Source of the DNA: an uncultured Eubacteriales bacterium | Lineage (GTDB): Bacteria; Bacillota; Clostridia; Christensenellales; Borkfalkiaceae | Assembly: GCA_905209085.1 (NCBI GenBank) | Contig: CAJLRM010000001.1 | Coordinates: 186,001 to 250,000, forward strand | Length of the DNA: 64,000 nucleotides | Direction: 5' to 3' | Shown here: positions 17,056 to 25,834 of the stretch, piece after piece | Layout of the letters: every line of letters begins with the position of its first letter | Position numbering within the stretch: position 1 is the stretch's first letter | Program-made: the position numbers and the translations under genes | The notes under the pieces: generated by a model | Databases searched by the model: none | Seen by the model: only the letters and a program-made list of their open reading frames with translations | Told to the model about the DNA's origin: nothing

Positions 17056-17073
17056 GCGTTTTTACTTGACAGG
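17048..17073. terminator. Bidirectional terminator overlapping the ylxM promoter
   Basis: CCTGTCAAG and CTTGACAGG flank 8 bases. T8 follows on both strands after 2-3 bases. It can end rseP-operon read-through from the right. Its 3' arm supplies the ylxM -35. Confidence 0.7.
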
Positions 17074-17330
17074 TGAATTTTTTTTGCGGGCCGCCTTTTT
17101 TCCGAGTTGCCTTAAAACGAACGGCGGAGAAAATAGCGAAAAATCGTGAACGCGATTGGAAAAAATCAAAGCGACAGGAGCAAAGCCGCCAGCGTAACTC
17201 CCCGCGGAAAGAAACGAACGGCGTGCGGGAAGACGTTTTTCAGGAAAAAAGGACCCGCGAAAAAAAGAGAGGCGTCATGGCGACGAATCAGGCGAACGCC
17301 GAGGAAAGCGTCCGCCTTTGTTTTTCAGAC

Positions 17331-18656
17331 TTAAAACAGTTGCAATAAATCGACGAGAATGGCAAAGCCGAAAAGGAAAATGATGCCGATAAAATGAATC
17401 ATCGCCTCCACCTTGCGGTTGATGGGCTTTTTTCTGATCCATTCGATGATGCAGAAGATCACCTTGGAGCCGTCCAGAGCGGGGATGGGCAGCAGGTTGA
17501 ACACGGCGAGGTTGACGCCGATGAATCCCGCGATGTTGAGGAAGGAAACCATGTTGCTCGACGCCACCTGCGAAGTGATTTTGATGGTCGTCACGGGTCC
17601 GCCCATCGAACTCAATCCGAGTTTTCCCGTCAGCAGCTCTCCCAAGGAGCGCAGCACCGTCCCGCCGATCTTGGCGGAATAGACGAAAGAATCCCCGACG
17701 CTTTGGAAAAAGCCCTGTTTCATGATGACGGGAACGATTTGGCAGCGTTCGCTGTCCAAGCCGAAAACCGCGTAGATCGTCGCGGTATCCGACATATTGG
17801 CAAAGTTCGCGTCCGCCTGCAACGCCACGGAAAGGGAGAGTTTCTCCCGCTTTTTCGTTTCCTCGTTGACTCTGAGCACCTCCACCGCGACCACGTCGCC
17901 CGCTTTCTTGCCCTTCAAGGCGTCGCAGTAATCGGTGGTGAGATACAGATCCCGACCGTTGACGGTCAAAACGATGTCGCCGCTTCTGAGCGCGTCCGCT
18001 CCCGTCGCCGTCTGTGCCTGCGGAGCCGCTTCCACGGGATAGAGATAGGACTGCGGGCGCCCGTATCCCACGAACATGACCATGATGAGAAGGAGCGCGA
18101 GAAGATAGTTCATCGTCGCGCCGGCAAGGAGGACGATGATTCGTTTCCAGGGCGGCTGATCGTTGAAATTCAAAGGCTCCTTTTTCTCTTTCCGTTTTCC
18201 CGCCGCAATCGTATGCGTATCGGCTTCCGCCTTCAAAGAATCCGCCTCGTCCGGGGAAACGTTGCCCGAAAGCGCGGAAGGCTCGGCTTCCGTTCCCTCC
18301 TTTTGCGAGGTCTTATCCGCAAAGTCGGAAAAGGGCGGGTTTTCCCCGTCCGCTTTGGGAGAAGCGGATTTTGTGTTCTCCTCCTCCGTATCGTCCTCCC
18401 CTTCGAACGCGCAGTATCCGCCCAAGGGAATCGCGCGCAGAGCGAAGAGTTCGCCCGACTTTTTGCTGCGTTTTTTGAATAGAGCGGGACCGAATCCCAC
18501 CGAAAATTCGTTGATTTTGAAATTGAGGATTTTTCCCGCGATATAGTGCCCGAATTCGTGGATCGTCACCATGACCAGCAGAATTACCACGGCGAGCACG
18601 ACGCCGCCTATGCTCTTCATCACCGAAGAAAAACTTAAAAGATGTGTCAGATTCAA
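17331..18656 (-). CDS. rseP: Site-2 intramembrane metalloprotease RseP (M50) with charged insert
   Basis: About 441 aa. The zinc motif HEFGHYIAG lies in the first membrane helix, LRAIPLGGYCAFEGE follows, a PDZ domain sits at about 210-290 (GADALRSGDIVLTVNGRD), and the second active-site motif FNLLPIPALDG is near 380. It cleaves membrane-bound anti-sigma factors or remnant signal peptides. About 80 charged, probably disordered residues (from DDTEEENTKS to KRKEKKEPL) interrupt the region before the second helix; most Firmicutes homologues have a much shorter loop. A TTG start at 18656 has GAGGAC at good spacing; the ATG at 18620 lacks a site. Last gene of the pyrH-rseP operon. Confidence 0.92.
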   Translation of the reverse strand: MNLTHLLSFSSVMKSIGGVVLAVVILLVMVTIHEFGHYIAGKILNFKINEFSVGFGPALFKKRSKKSGELFALRAIPLGGYCAFEGEDDTEEENTKSASPKADGENPPFSDFADKTSQKEGTEAEPSALSGNVSPDEADSLKAEADTHTIAAGKRKEKKEPLNFNDQPPWKRIIVLLAGATMNYLLALLLIMVMFVGYGRPQSYLYPVEAAPQAQTATGADALRSGDIVLTVNGRDLYLTTDYCDALKGKKAGDVVAVEVLRVNEETKKREKLSLSVALQADANFANMSDTATIYAVFGLDSERCQIVPVIMKQGFFQSVGDSFVYSAKIGGTVLRSLGELLTGKLGLSSMGGPVTTIKITSQVASSNMVSFLNIAGFIGVNLAVFNLLPIPALDGSKVIFCIIEWIRKKPINRKVEAMIHFIGIIFLFGFAILVDLLQLF

Positions 18657-18742
18657 TGCTTTTGTCCTCTTTGATTTATTTGCGTCTTTATTTTTATTCC
18701 TTTCGTTTTCCCGTTTTACTTCCCGTCCGAAAAGCGTTCTTT

Positions 18743-19891
18743 TTACGCCCGCTTTGCAATCGACTCCCGCGCCAAGCGCCTTGCCCGCGCGTCCGTTTCG
18801 AAAAGCGCTTCGTAAGAATCCGCCGCCGCGCGCTCCGTTTTCGACAAAACGTTCTCTATAGTTTCCGCAATCGCGGGGAAAGGTATCCGTTTTTCCAAAA
18901 AAGCGCGTACGGCGATTTCGCCCGCCCCGTTGAGCGCACACGGGAAATTGTCCCCCGTTTCCGCCGCCGACAGAGCCAGATCGTAACAGGGAAACCGCTT
19001 CCGCTCCAAGGGCAGAAAACGTATGCTGCCGAGCTTTTCAAAATCGAGCGGCTTCAAAGCGCAGTCCATTCTTTCGGGATAGGTGAGCGCCAGCTGAATG
19101 GGCAGTTCCATAGACGGGTAGCTCATCTGAGCGAGCACGGCGCCGTCCTCAAATTCCACCATCGAATGGATGATGCTCTCGGGCTGAACGACGGTGTGGA
19201 TCTTTTCGAGGGGCGCGCCGTACAGCCACTTCGCCTCGATGACTTCGAAGCCCTTATTGAGAAGGGTGGCGCTGTCTATCGTGATCTTCGCGCCCATCGT
19301 CCACGTGGGATGTCGGAGCGCGTCCTCGGGCGTCACCCGTTGCAGCTGCTCCGCCGTATACGAATAAAAGGGACCGCCGCTGGCAGTGACGATCAGCCGT
19401 CGAAAGGGCGCGTCGAGGCGGAAGCCGAGCGCCTGCCAAAGCGCGGAATGTTCGCTGTCCACGGGCATTAATCGAATCCCTGCCCCCTTTATTTTCTTCA
19501 TCGCCAGCTCGCCGCCGCAGACCAAAGTTTCCTTATTGGCAAGCGCTATATCCTTTTTCAGAGCCGCGGCTTTCAACGTATAGCCCAGCCCCGCAAACCC
19601 CGTCGCCGCGATCATCGCCGTATCCCCGTAAGCGACCGCCTCCCGCGCCGCGGCTGCGCCGCCCGCAAATCGCACCCCTTCGGGGATCCCGTCCGCGATC
19701 TTATCCGCGGCTTTCTCGTCCGCGAGCGCCGCGTATTCGGGGCGAAATTCCTTTACCAGTTTTAAAAAATCTTCCGCGGAACGATCCGCCGCCATGGAAA
19801 CGATGCGGAATTTATCGGGATACCGCCTTGCGACGGCGCAGACCTGCCGCCCGATGGATCCCGTCGCGCCGATCAAGCTTATCTTTTTCAT
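18743..19891 (-). CDS. dxr: 1-deoxy-D-xylulose-5-phosphate reductoisomerase
   Basis: A 382-aa MEP-pathway enzyme converting DXP to MEP with NADPH and a divalent metal. The NADPH loop is SLIGATGSIGRQ at the N terminus. ALANKETLVCGG, VDSEHSALWQ (metal ligands Asp and Glu) and ITASGGPF-type VTASGGPF follow. HPTWTMGAKITIDSATLLNKG is the substrate-site block. The length is normal. GAGGTGGAG precedes the ATG. It lies between cdsA and rseP, the usual Firmicutes order. Confidence 0.97.
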   Translation of the reverse strand: MKKISLIGATGSIGRQVCAVARRYPDKFRIVSMAADRSAEDFLKLVKEFRPEYAALADEKAADKIADGIPEGVRFAGGAAAAREAVAYGDTAMIAATGFAGLGYTLKAAALKKDIALANKETLVCGGELAMKKIKGAGIRLMPVDSEHSALWQALGFRLDAPFRRLIVTASGGPFYSYTAEQLQRVTPEDALRHPTWTMGAKITIDSATLLNKGFEVIEAKWLYGAPLEKIHTVVQPESIIHSMVEFEDGAVLAQMSYPSMELPIQLALTYPERMDCALKPLDFEKLGSIRFLPLERKRFPCYDLALSAAETGDNFPCALNGAGEIAVRAFLEKRIPFPAIAETIENVLSKTERAAADSYEALFETDARARRLARESIAKRA

Positions 19892-19990
19892 ACTCCACCT
19901 CTGCCGCGCCTCCCCGCCGATTTTCGGCAAGGAAACGCGGCGAATCAGAAAAGCGCCCTTCTTTTTACAAGACGGGCACTCTTTGGTACG

Positions 19991-20878
19991 TTACGCTATC
20001 AGGTGTATCGCCGCGAACGCGACGTACACCACCACCGCGGCGAACTGCGTCCCGTCTATGCGATCGAGAATACCGCCGTGGCCGGGCATGAGTTTTCCCA
20101 TGTCCTTGATGTCCGCCTTTCTCTTGATACAGCTTTCCACCAGATCCCCGAACTCGGTCGCGGCGGCGGCGAGAAGTCCGACGAGGAGATAGACGGGAAG
20201 CCACACTCCCATATTTTCGAAGCTGCCCGCGACGGCGTTATAGGAAAAATAGAGAATCGCCGCGCCGACGAGTCCGCCCACCAGACCGCCGATGCCGCCC
20301 ACCACCGTCTTATTGGGACTGAGCACGGGCGCCATCTTTTTGGGAAATCTGCCCTTTAAGAAGCGTCCGAATACATAAGCCAGGGAGTCCGCGAAGGGGG
20401 AAATGACGAAAATAAACAAAATCGCCAGATCGGAATTGAGCGCAAACCGGGAAAGCGTTTCCCCGCCCCCGAGATGATTGGCGAGCGTCAAAAGAGCCAA
20501 AAGCAGATTGGGATATACGGCGCACAGGAAAGCGACGCCGAGGTTTTCGGGGGAAGTTTCGTCGTGGCGAGCCACGAGCAGGGACAAGAGCGCCACCGCC
20601 AGCGCGAAGAAACAGACCGCCGCCCCTTCCAGCCCTGCGCCCAAAAACTCTTCGAAGAGCGCACAGGCGGGAATACACAGCGCCGCAAACGCGAATACGG
20701 CGATTTTTTCCGCTTTGGTGATTTTCTCTTTCATAGCGCGGGTCATCTCGAACGTGCCGATGAGCGCGAACGCGTAAATGAGCGCGTCGAAAAAGAGATC
20801 GCTGACAAATATTTTCAAAAGAAAAAACACGAGCAGCACCGCTATGTAGCAGGTACCCGTAATCAAACGGATCTTCAT
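19991..20878 (-). CDS. cdsA: Phosphatidate cytidylyltransferase
   Basis: A 295-aa polytopic membrane enzyme making CDP-diacylglycerol from phosphatidate and CTP. The signature near the C terminus is seen in SPNKTVVGGIGG and KRKADIKDMGKLMPGHGG followed by ILDRIDG, with the conserved Asp pair. SPFADSLAYVFGRFLKG precedes it. There are about eight hydrophobic segments. AAGGAC precedes the ATG. It feeds CDP-DAG to PssA, encoded in this window at 43426-44103. Confidence 0.96.
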   Translation of the reverse strand: MKIRLITGTCYIAVLLVFFLLKIFVSDLFFDALIYAFALIGTFEMTRAMKEKITKAEKIAVFAFAALCIPACALFEEFLGAGLEGAAVCFFALAVALLSLLVARHDETSPENLGVAFLCAVYPNLLLALLTLANHLGGGETLSRFALNSDLAILFIFVISPFADSLAYVFGRFLKGRFPKKMAPVLSPNKTVVGGIGGLVGGLVGAAILYFSYNAVAGSFENMGVWLPVYLLVGLLAAAATEFGDLVESCIKRKADIKDMGKLMPGHGGILDRIDGTQFAAVVVYVAFAAIHLIA

Positions 20879-20944
20879 AAACTGTCCTTTATCCTTTTAC
20901 CCGCGCGTGCGGGCCGCAAGCGGGCTCCCGCCCGAAAACGCCTT

Positions 20945-21685
20945 TCACTCCCCGCCTTTCGCGCACTGTTCGTCCGTCTTTCCGAAACGCCTCGTGCGCC
21001 TGCCGTATTCGGCGATCGCTTCGTCGAGGTCCTTATCCGAAAATTCGGGGAACATTTTGTCGGAAAAATACAGTTCCGCATACGCGGACTGAAAGAGGAG
21101 AAAATTGGAGAGCCGCTGCTCTTTGCCCGTGCGGATGACGAGATCGGGATCGGGCTGTCCCGCGGTGTAGAGAAAGTCGGAAAAATTTTCCTCCGTCAGC
21201 GTTTTCCCGCGCTCCGCCGCGAGCTTCGCCGCGCGCACGATCTCCGCGCGCGAGCCGTAACCGAGCGCCACGTTTACCCCTCTGCCCAAATACATAACGG
21301 AATCTTCCTCCGCTTTTTTGAGAAGGCCCTGCACGTCCTGCGGCAGCAGAGAAACGTCCCCGAGAATTTTCAGACGCACGCCGCGCGCGCAAATCCGCCG
21401 CATACAGTCCACGAAATGCTTGCGGAGGAGATTGAAGAGCCCGTCGAGCTCCTCTTTGGGACGCTTTAAATTTTCCGTGGACAGCGCATATACCGTGACG
21501 TAATCGATGCCGACGTCGAAGGCGTGTTCTAAAAGCCCGATCATGCGGTTCATGCCCTGTTGATGCCCGAAAGAGCGCGGCATCAGCCGCTTTTTCGCCC
21601 AGCGGCCGTTTCCGTCCATGATGACGGCGATATGCTTCGGCAGCAATCCCGACTGCTCCGCACCCTCTATTTTATTCTTCTTCAT
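20945..21685 (-). CDS. uppS: Isoprenyl transferase (undecaprenyl diphosphate synthase)
   Basis: A 246-aa cis-prenyltransferase supplying the lipid carrier for peptidoglycan. HIAVIMDGNGRWAKKR carries the catalytic Asp and the diphosphate-binding loop; VYALSTENLKRP and DPDLVIRTGKEQRLSNFLL are the other family blocks. The ATG lies 3 nt after the frr stop, with no strong ribosome-binding site, so translational coupling is likely. Confidence 0.97.
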   Translation of the reverse strand: MKKNKIEGAEQSGLLPKHIAVIMDGNGRWAKKRLMPRSFGHQQGMNRMIGLLEHAFDVGIDYVTVYALSTENLKRPKEELDGLFNLLRKHFVDCMRRICARGVRLKILGDVSLLPQDVQGLLKKAEEDSVMYLGRGVNVALGYGSRAEIVRAAKLAAERGKTLTEENFSDFLYTAGQPDPDLVIRTGKEQRLSNFLLFQSAYAELYFSDKMFPEFSDKDLDEAIAEYGRRTRRFGKTDEQCAKGGE

Positions 21686-21688
21686 GGC

Positions 21689-22261
21689 TCAAATAGACAT
21701 CAAATCCTTTTCTTTTGCCGAAATTACGCCCTCTAATTTGGACATAGCGCCCGAAACCGTCTTTTCCACGTCCGCTTCGCACGCCGCAAAATCGTCCTCG
21801 GACAATTCCTTCGCCGTCTTCATTTTCTTCAAGGTGTCCATCGCGTCGCGGCGGTTATTGCGCAGGGCGATTTTCGCCTCCTCGCCCATCTTCTTGATCT
21901 GCTTGACGAGTTCTTTTCTGCGCTCCTCCGTCATGATGGGGAAAACGATGCGGATAACGTTGCCGTCATTGGTGGGCGTAAGTCCTAAATTCGATTGCAG
22001 AATGGCTTTCTCCACCGCTTTCAAAAGGGACTTATCCCAAACGCTGATTTGCAGGCATCTCGCGTCCAATGCGCTGATGTTGCCCAGCTCGATGAGCTTG
22101 CTCATGCCGCCGTACGCCTCCACTTCCACCCTGTCGAGCACGTGCGGATTCGCCCTGCCCGCGCGGATCGTCGTATATTCGGCTTCGAGCACGGAAATCG
22201 TCTTATCCAGCTTGTCTTCAAGTTCCAGCATCAATTCTTCCACTTTTTCGTTTTCAATCAT
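21689..22261 (-). CDS. frr: Ribosome recycling factor
   Basis: A 190-aa RRF that splits post-termination ribosomes with EF-G. TIRAGRANPHVLDRVEVEAYG is split here as TIRAGRANPHVLD and VEAYGG, both diagnostic. VWDKSLLKAVEKAI and PTNDGNVIRIVFP follow. The length is normal. AAGGAG precedes the ATG. It lies between pyrH and uppS. Confidence 0.97.
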   Translation of the reverse strand: MIENEKVEELMLELEDKLDKTISVLEAEYTTIRAGRANPHVLDRVEVEAYGGMSKLIELGNISALDARCLQISVWDKSLLKAVEKAILQSNLGLTPTNDGNVIRIVFPIMTEERRKELVKQIKKMGEEAKIALRNNRRDAMDTLKKMKTAKELSEDDFAACEADVEKTVSGAMSKLEGVISAKEKDLMSI

Positions 22262-22352
22262 GATTTTTCTCCTTGTCCGGTTTATTTTTATTCTGCTTCG
22301 GGCGCGTTCCGAAAATGCGCGCCCTTCCTTTCGCCTCGGATCCCTTGGACTT

Positions 22353-23060
22353 TTAAACGGTGATGACCGTTCCCAGCTCCTCCCCGCACACCGCGCGGAC
22401 GATGGATTTATCCTCGTCCAGTCCGAAAGCGAGGGTGGGGACGTTGTTTTCCATGCACATGGTGGCCGCCGTGAAATCGATGACTTTGAGATTGCGGTTT
22501 AAAATGTCCGCATACGTGAGTCTGTCGTACTTCTTGGCGAAAGGATTGGTTTTGGGATCGGAATCGTAAATGCCGTCCACGTTCTTCGCCATCAGAAGCA
22601 TATCCGCGGAAATTTCGCACGCGCGCAGCGCCGCCGCCGTATCCGTGGAGCAATAGGGATTGCCCGTTCCGCAGGCGAAAATGACGATTCTTCCTTCCTC
22701 GAAATGACGGATCGCCTTGCGAAGAATGAACGGCTCGGCAAGGGACACCATATTGAGAGCCGTCTGTACGCGCACGGGCACGCCGCGCTGTTCGATGGCG
22801 TCCATCATGGCGAGGGAGTTCATCACCGTCGCCAGCATCCCCATATGATCGGCGGTGGTGCGTTCCATTTTCGTACCCTGACGACCACGCCAGAAATTGC
22901 CTCCGCCGATGACCAAGCCTACTTCCACGCCCATGTTGTGGACTTCCACAATCTGATCGACGACGGTTGCGATGACGTCCTGATTGAGGCCGAAGCCCTT
23001 TTCTCCCGCCAGCGCCTCTCCCGAAAGTTTCAAAAGGACTCTCTTGTACTTGGGCTGCAT
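22353..23060 (-). CDS. pyrH: UMP kinase
   Basis: A 235-aa amino-acid-kinase-fold enzyme making UDP from UMP and ATP. VLLKLSGEALAG is the phosphate loop, GLVIGGGNFWRG the glycine loop, and DHMGMLATVMNSLAM and GTGNPYCSTDTAAALRA the UMP and ATP regions. GGAGG precedes the ATG. It is first in pyrH-frr-uppS-cdsA-dxr-rseP, behind an extended -10 promoter about 140 nt upstream. Confidence 0.97.
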   Translation of the reverse strand: MQPKYKRVLLKLSGEALAGEKGFGLNQDVIATVVDQIVEVHNMGVEVGLVIGGGNFWRGRQGTKMERTTADHMGMLATVMNSLAMMDAIEQRGVPVRVQTALNMVSLAEPFILRKAIRHFEEGRIVIFACGTGNPYCSTDTAAALRACEISADMLLMAKNVDGIYDSDPKTNPFAKKYDRLTYADILNRNLKVIDFTAATMCMENNVPTLAFGLDEDKSIVRAVCGEELGTVITV

Positions 23061-23201
23061 ATTTCTACTTTCCTCCGCTTGAGTACCGCAAAAAGGACCG
23101 CGCCAATCGACCGAAAGAGCATAAAGCGCGTCTTTCGTTGTGCCGCTCCCGATCTATTCTCTCTAAGCCCCTTTCCGGGCGGTACTTTTTCGATTTTTTC
23201 T

Positions 23202-23210
23202 ATTATAGCA
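23202..23210 (-). promoter_or_regulatory. Extended -10 promoter of the pyrH operon
   Basis: TGCTATAAT on the minus strand; no good -35 is visible 17 bp upstream. Confidence 0.55.
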
Positions 23211-23451
23211 TATTTCACGAAAGAAAGCTATATAAAAAGCAAAAAAAGTCGCCTTATTTTTGGAGATTTTTGTAGTTTTTATTTTCTTTTCCCGCCTTCG
23301 CCTTCCCTTCTTCACCCGATTTTTATTTTGTACTGCCGCGCCGCTCTTTGAAAGCGTTTTTTAAAGACCGACAAAGCGGCGGGGCAAAAAATTTTCGGCA
23401 AAAAACGTCCGAGGCGGCTTTTTCACAAAAGCGTCGTTTCGATTTTACGAC

Positions 23452-23482
23452 AAAAAAAAGCCGTCCGAAAAATTCGGACGGC
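23452..23482 (-). terminator. Terminator of rpsB-tsf
   Basis: GCCGTCCGAA pairs with TTCGGACGGC, followed on the minus strand by T8. It lies 15 bp after the tsf stop. 23211-23451 shows no gene. Confidence 0.9.
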
Positions 23483-23497
23483 TCGGGAGATTGTCGA

Positions 23498-24409
23498 TTA
23501 TTTCTTCATCGCGGCGACTTGCTTTGCCACTTCTTCCTGCAAGTCCTCGCTCTTCTTTTCAAGACCTTCGCCCATTACATAGAACGCGAAACGATTGATC
23601 GCCACTTCGCTTCCCGCGGCCTTCGACGCCGCCGCCAGCAGATCCGCGACAGTCTGTTTGTCGTCCTTGATGAACGCCTGTTTCAAAAGGCAGTTTTCTT
23701 CATAGAACTTCTTGATTCTGCCCATCACCATCTTCTCGGCAATCGCTTCGGGCTTCCCTTCGTTGATCGCCTGCTGCTTCAACACTTCCTTTTCCTTTTC
23801 CAGGGTTTCCGCGGAAACTTCCGCTTCCGTGAGATACGCGGGCTTGGTGAAGGCGATCTGCAAGGTGATCTCGTGCGCCGTTTCCTTCGCCGCGTCCGTA
23901 TCCGCGCCCTTCATATCCAGGAGCACGCCCAGCTTGCCGCCGAGGTGGATATAGCTTGCAAGGAAACCTTCCGTCTTATAAACGGTGAATCTTCTCACCG
24001 CGATCTTCTCGCCGATGACCGCCGTCTGCGCTTTGAGATATTCCTCCACGTTCACGGCGCCTTCGATGCCGCAAGCGAGCAAAGCCGCTACGTCCGCGGG
24101 ATTCTCTTTGGCGACGACCTGTGCGATCTCTTTCGCTATTTCGGTGAAACGGGGATTCTTCGCCACGAAATCGGACTCGCAGTTGACTTCGATCAGCACG
24201 CCCGTCTTGCCTTCGATATAGGAAGCGACGATGCCTTCCGCCGCGATTCGGGAAGCTTTCTTCTCCGCTTTTGCGATGCCGCGTTCTCTCAAAAGGTCGG
24301 CGGCTTTGGTCATATCCCCGTCTGTGTCGGTAAGCGCTTTTTTGCAGTCCATAACGCCCGCGCCGGTTTTCTCGCGGAGCGCCATTACGTCTTTTGCCGT
24401 AAATGCCAT
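23498..24409 (-). CDS. tsf: Translation elongation factor Ts
   Basis: A 303-aa nucleotide-exchange factor for EF-Tu. The N-terminal UBA-like domain is VMALREKTGAGVMDCKKAL. GVLIEVNCESDFVAKN is the core signature contacting EF-Tu. The length is normal. GAGGAG precedes the ATG. It follows rpsB by 81 bp in the usual two-gene operon. Confidence 0.97.
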   Translation of the reverse strand: MAFTAKDVMALREKTGAGVMDCKKALTDTDGDMTKAADLLRERGIAKAEKKASRIAAEGIVASYIEGKTGVLIEVNCESDFVAKNPRFTEIAKEIAQVVAKENPADVAALLACGIEGAVNVEEYLKAQTAVIGEKIAVRRFTVYKTEGFLASYIHLGGKLGVLLDMKGADTDAAKETAHEITLQIAFTKPAYLTEAEVSAETLEKEKEVLKQQAINEGKPEAIAEKMVMGRIKKFYEENCLLKQAFIKDDKQTVADLLAAASKAAGSEVAINRFAFYVMGEGLEKKSEDLQEEVAKQVAAMKK

Positions 24410-24490
24410 TTTCTCTGTTCTCCTCTTTAATTAGAATGATTTGAAATGCCCGACTCGGCGGGCATAACGCCCGCGCGGGATAAATTCGGA

Positions 24491-25279
24491 TTACGCGTTC
24501 GCTTCCGCAGGCTCTTCGTCCGCCGCCGCCACAACTTCCTCAATGGAAGAAGGCGCCGTTTCCGCCGCCGCTTCGGGAGCCGCCACAAGCACTTCCGCGC
24601 CCTGATTCGCCTCGATCACCGCGTTCGCCATGACGGAAGAAATGAGCTTGATCGCGCGGATCGCGTCGTCGTTGCCGGGGATCACGTAGTCAATCTCGTC
24701 GGGATCGCAGTTGGTGTCCGTGATCGCCACGACGGGGATTCCCATTTTCTTCGCTTCTTTTACGGCGATCTCTTCGTTGTGAGGATCCACCACGAACATG
24801 ACGCCGGGAAGCGCTCTCATTTTCTTGATGCCGCCGAGATTGGTCTGCAATTTGGTCATTTCCTTTTTAAGGAGCATGACTTCCTTTTTGGGAAGCAGCT
24901 CAAATTCGCCGTCCGCTTCCATTTTTTCGAGTTTTTCAAGCCTTTCCACGCGGGAACGCATGGTCTTGAAGTTGGTGAGGCAACCGCCCAGCCAGCGGGA
25001 ATTGACATAATACTGCCCGCATCTTTCCGCTTCTTCCTTAATGGCGTCCTGCGCCTGCTTCTTGGTGCCGACGAAAAGGACGGTTTTGCCCGCTTTCGCG
25101 CTTTCGCATACGAATTTGTACGCTTCTTCGATGAGGGACGCCGTCAGCTGCAAATCGATGATGTGGATGTCGTTTCTCGCCGCAAAGATGTACTTCTTCA
25201 TCTTCGGATTCCACTTTCTCGTCTGATGTCCGAAATGGACGCCCGCTTCCAAAAGCTGTTTCATAGTGATCACTGCCAT
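24491..25279 (-). CDS. rpsB: 30S ribosomal protein S2
   Basis: A 262-aa S2. KQLLEAGVHFGHQTRKWNP and YFFAARNDIHIIDL-type FAARNDIHIIDLQLT open the protein, with VNSRWLGGCLTNFKTM and GIPVVAITDTNCDPD further on. The Ala/Glu-rich C-terminal tail beyond residue 230 is variable in the family. GGAGG precedes the ATG. It is transcribed with tsf from the promoter at 25401-25429. Confidence 0.97.
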   Translation of the reverse strand: MAVITMKQLLEAGVHFGHQTRKWNPKMKKYIFAARNDIHIIDLQLTASLIEEAYKFVCESAKAGKTVLFVGTKKQAQDAIKEEAERCGQYYVNSRWLGGCLTNFKTMRSRVERLEKLEKMEADGEFELLPKKEVMLLKKEMTKLQTNLGGIKKMRALPGVMFVVDPHNEEIAVKEAKKMGIPVVAITDTNCDPDEIDYVIPGNDDAIRAIKLISSVMANAVIEANQGAEVLVAAPEAAAETAPSSIEEVVAAADEEPAEANA

Positions 25280-25400
25280 AATTCATTCCTCCGTTTTACC
25301 TCCCCGACTCGCGTTTGGCCGCATCTTATCCGCAATAAAAATTTTGTATTTTACGGACACGGAATGCGCACGGCATCGGGTGTGAATTTTTAGCTATATT

Positions 25401-25429
25401 ATTTTAGCATATCGGACCGCCCTTGGCAA
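25401..25429 (-). promoter_or_regulatory. Promoter of rpsB-tsf
   Basis: On the minus strand: TTGCCA (25424-25429), 17-bp spacer, TAAAAT (25401-25406) with an extended TG. The leader is about 115 nt. Confidence 0.75.
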
Positions 25430-25503
25430 GCTATTTTAAGCGAAATAAACGATTTTTTTGGAAAAATTTTCGCTTTTTCACCCCGTTTTTGCCGCCAAGC
25501 CGA

Positions 25504-25605
25504 TTATTTGCCGCAATATTCTTCAAATAAATCATTGGGGGTACATTCTAAAATGTCGCATAATGCCTGTAATGTGGAAAATTTTATGGTCAAAAGACGG
25601 GTTTT
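25504..25605 (-). pseudogene. C-terminal fragment of an XRE-type HTH protein
   Basis: Directly after, and in frame with, the TGA stop of the XRE gene at 25606-25818, 33 codons read KTRLLTIKFSTLQALCDILE and then CTPNDLFEEYCGK before a TAA. 'FSTLQALCDILECTPNDLF' is the typical end of a second XRE subfamily (HTH_26-like). There is no start with a ribosome-binding site. It looks like the remains of another regulator joined behind the first, or a fusion cut by one stop codon. Confidence 0.6.
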
Positions 25606-25818
25606 TCAATAACTTTCGCTCAGTCCTAAAAAATAATCGGCGGAAATATCAAACGCAAACGACATTTTTTGAAGCATTTGATAATTCGGGCTGTTTTTTC
25701 CCCGCAGCCATTCGCTTATCCGACTTGGCTTTACTCCTATTGCGCGCGCAAAAGCGGTCTGCGTCATGTGGTTGTCCCTTAAAAACTCTCGCAATACTTC
25801 ACTGAAACTCTTGTTCAT
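25606..25818 (-). CDS. XRE-family transcriptional regulator (single HTH)
   Basis: A 70-aa Cro/CI-type protein consisting of one HTH: LRDNHMTQTAFARAIGVKPS, then RISEWLRGKNSP, ending in FDISADYFLGLSESY. AGGGGTAA serves as ribosome-binding site. The first 8 codons and the leader are duplicated at 26221-26258, where they sit next to a strong promoter. Likely a DNA-binding regulator of phage or mobile-element type; target unknown. Confidence 0.85.
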   Translation of the reverse strand: MNKSFSEVLREFLRDNHMTQTAFARAIGVKPSRISEWLRGKNSPNYQMLQKMSFAFDISADYFLGLSESY

Positions 25819-25834
25819 AAAAAATTACCCCTGT
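25796..25834. repeat. Direct repeat, copy A (XRE start and leader)
   Basis: 39 bp identical to 26221-26258 except for one extra A in an A-run. It covers the first codons and ribosome-binding site of the XRE gene. The copies are 425 bp apart. Confidence 0.85.

Noticed and set aside
17331..18941. Longer RseP starting at 18941
   Set aside because: The extra ~95 codons overlap dxr in another frame and are not hydrophobic or conserved; a ribosome-binding site supports 18656.
23348..24430. 360-codon plus-strand frame
   Set aside because: Antisense to tsf, which is unambiguous.
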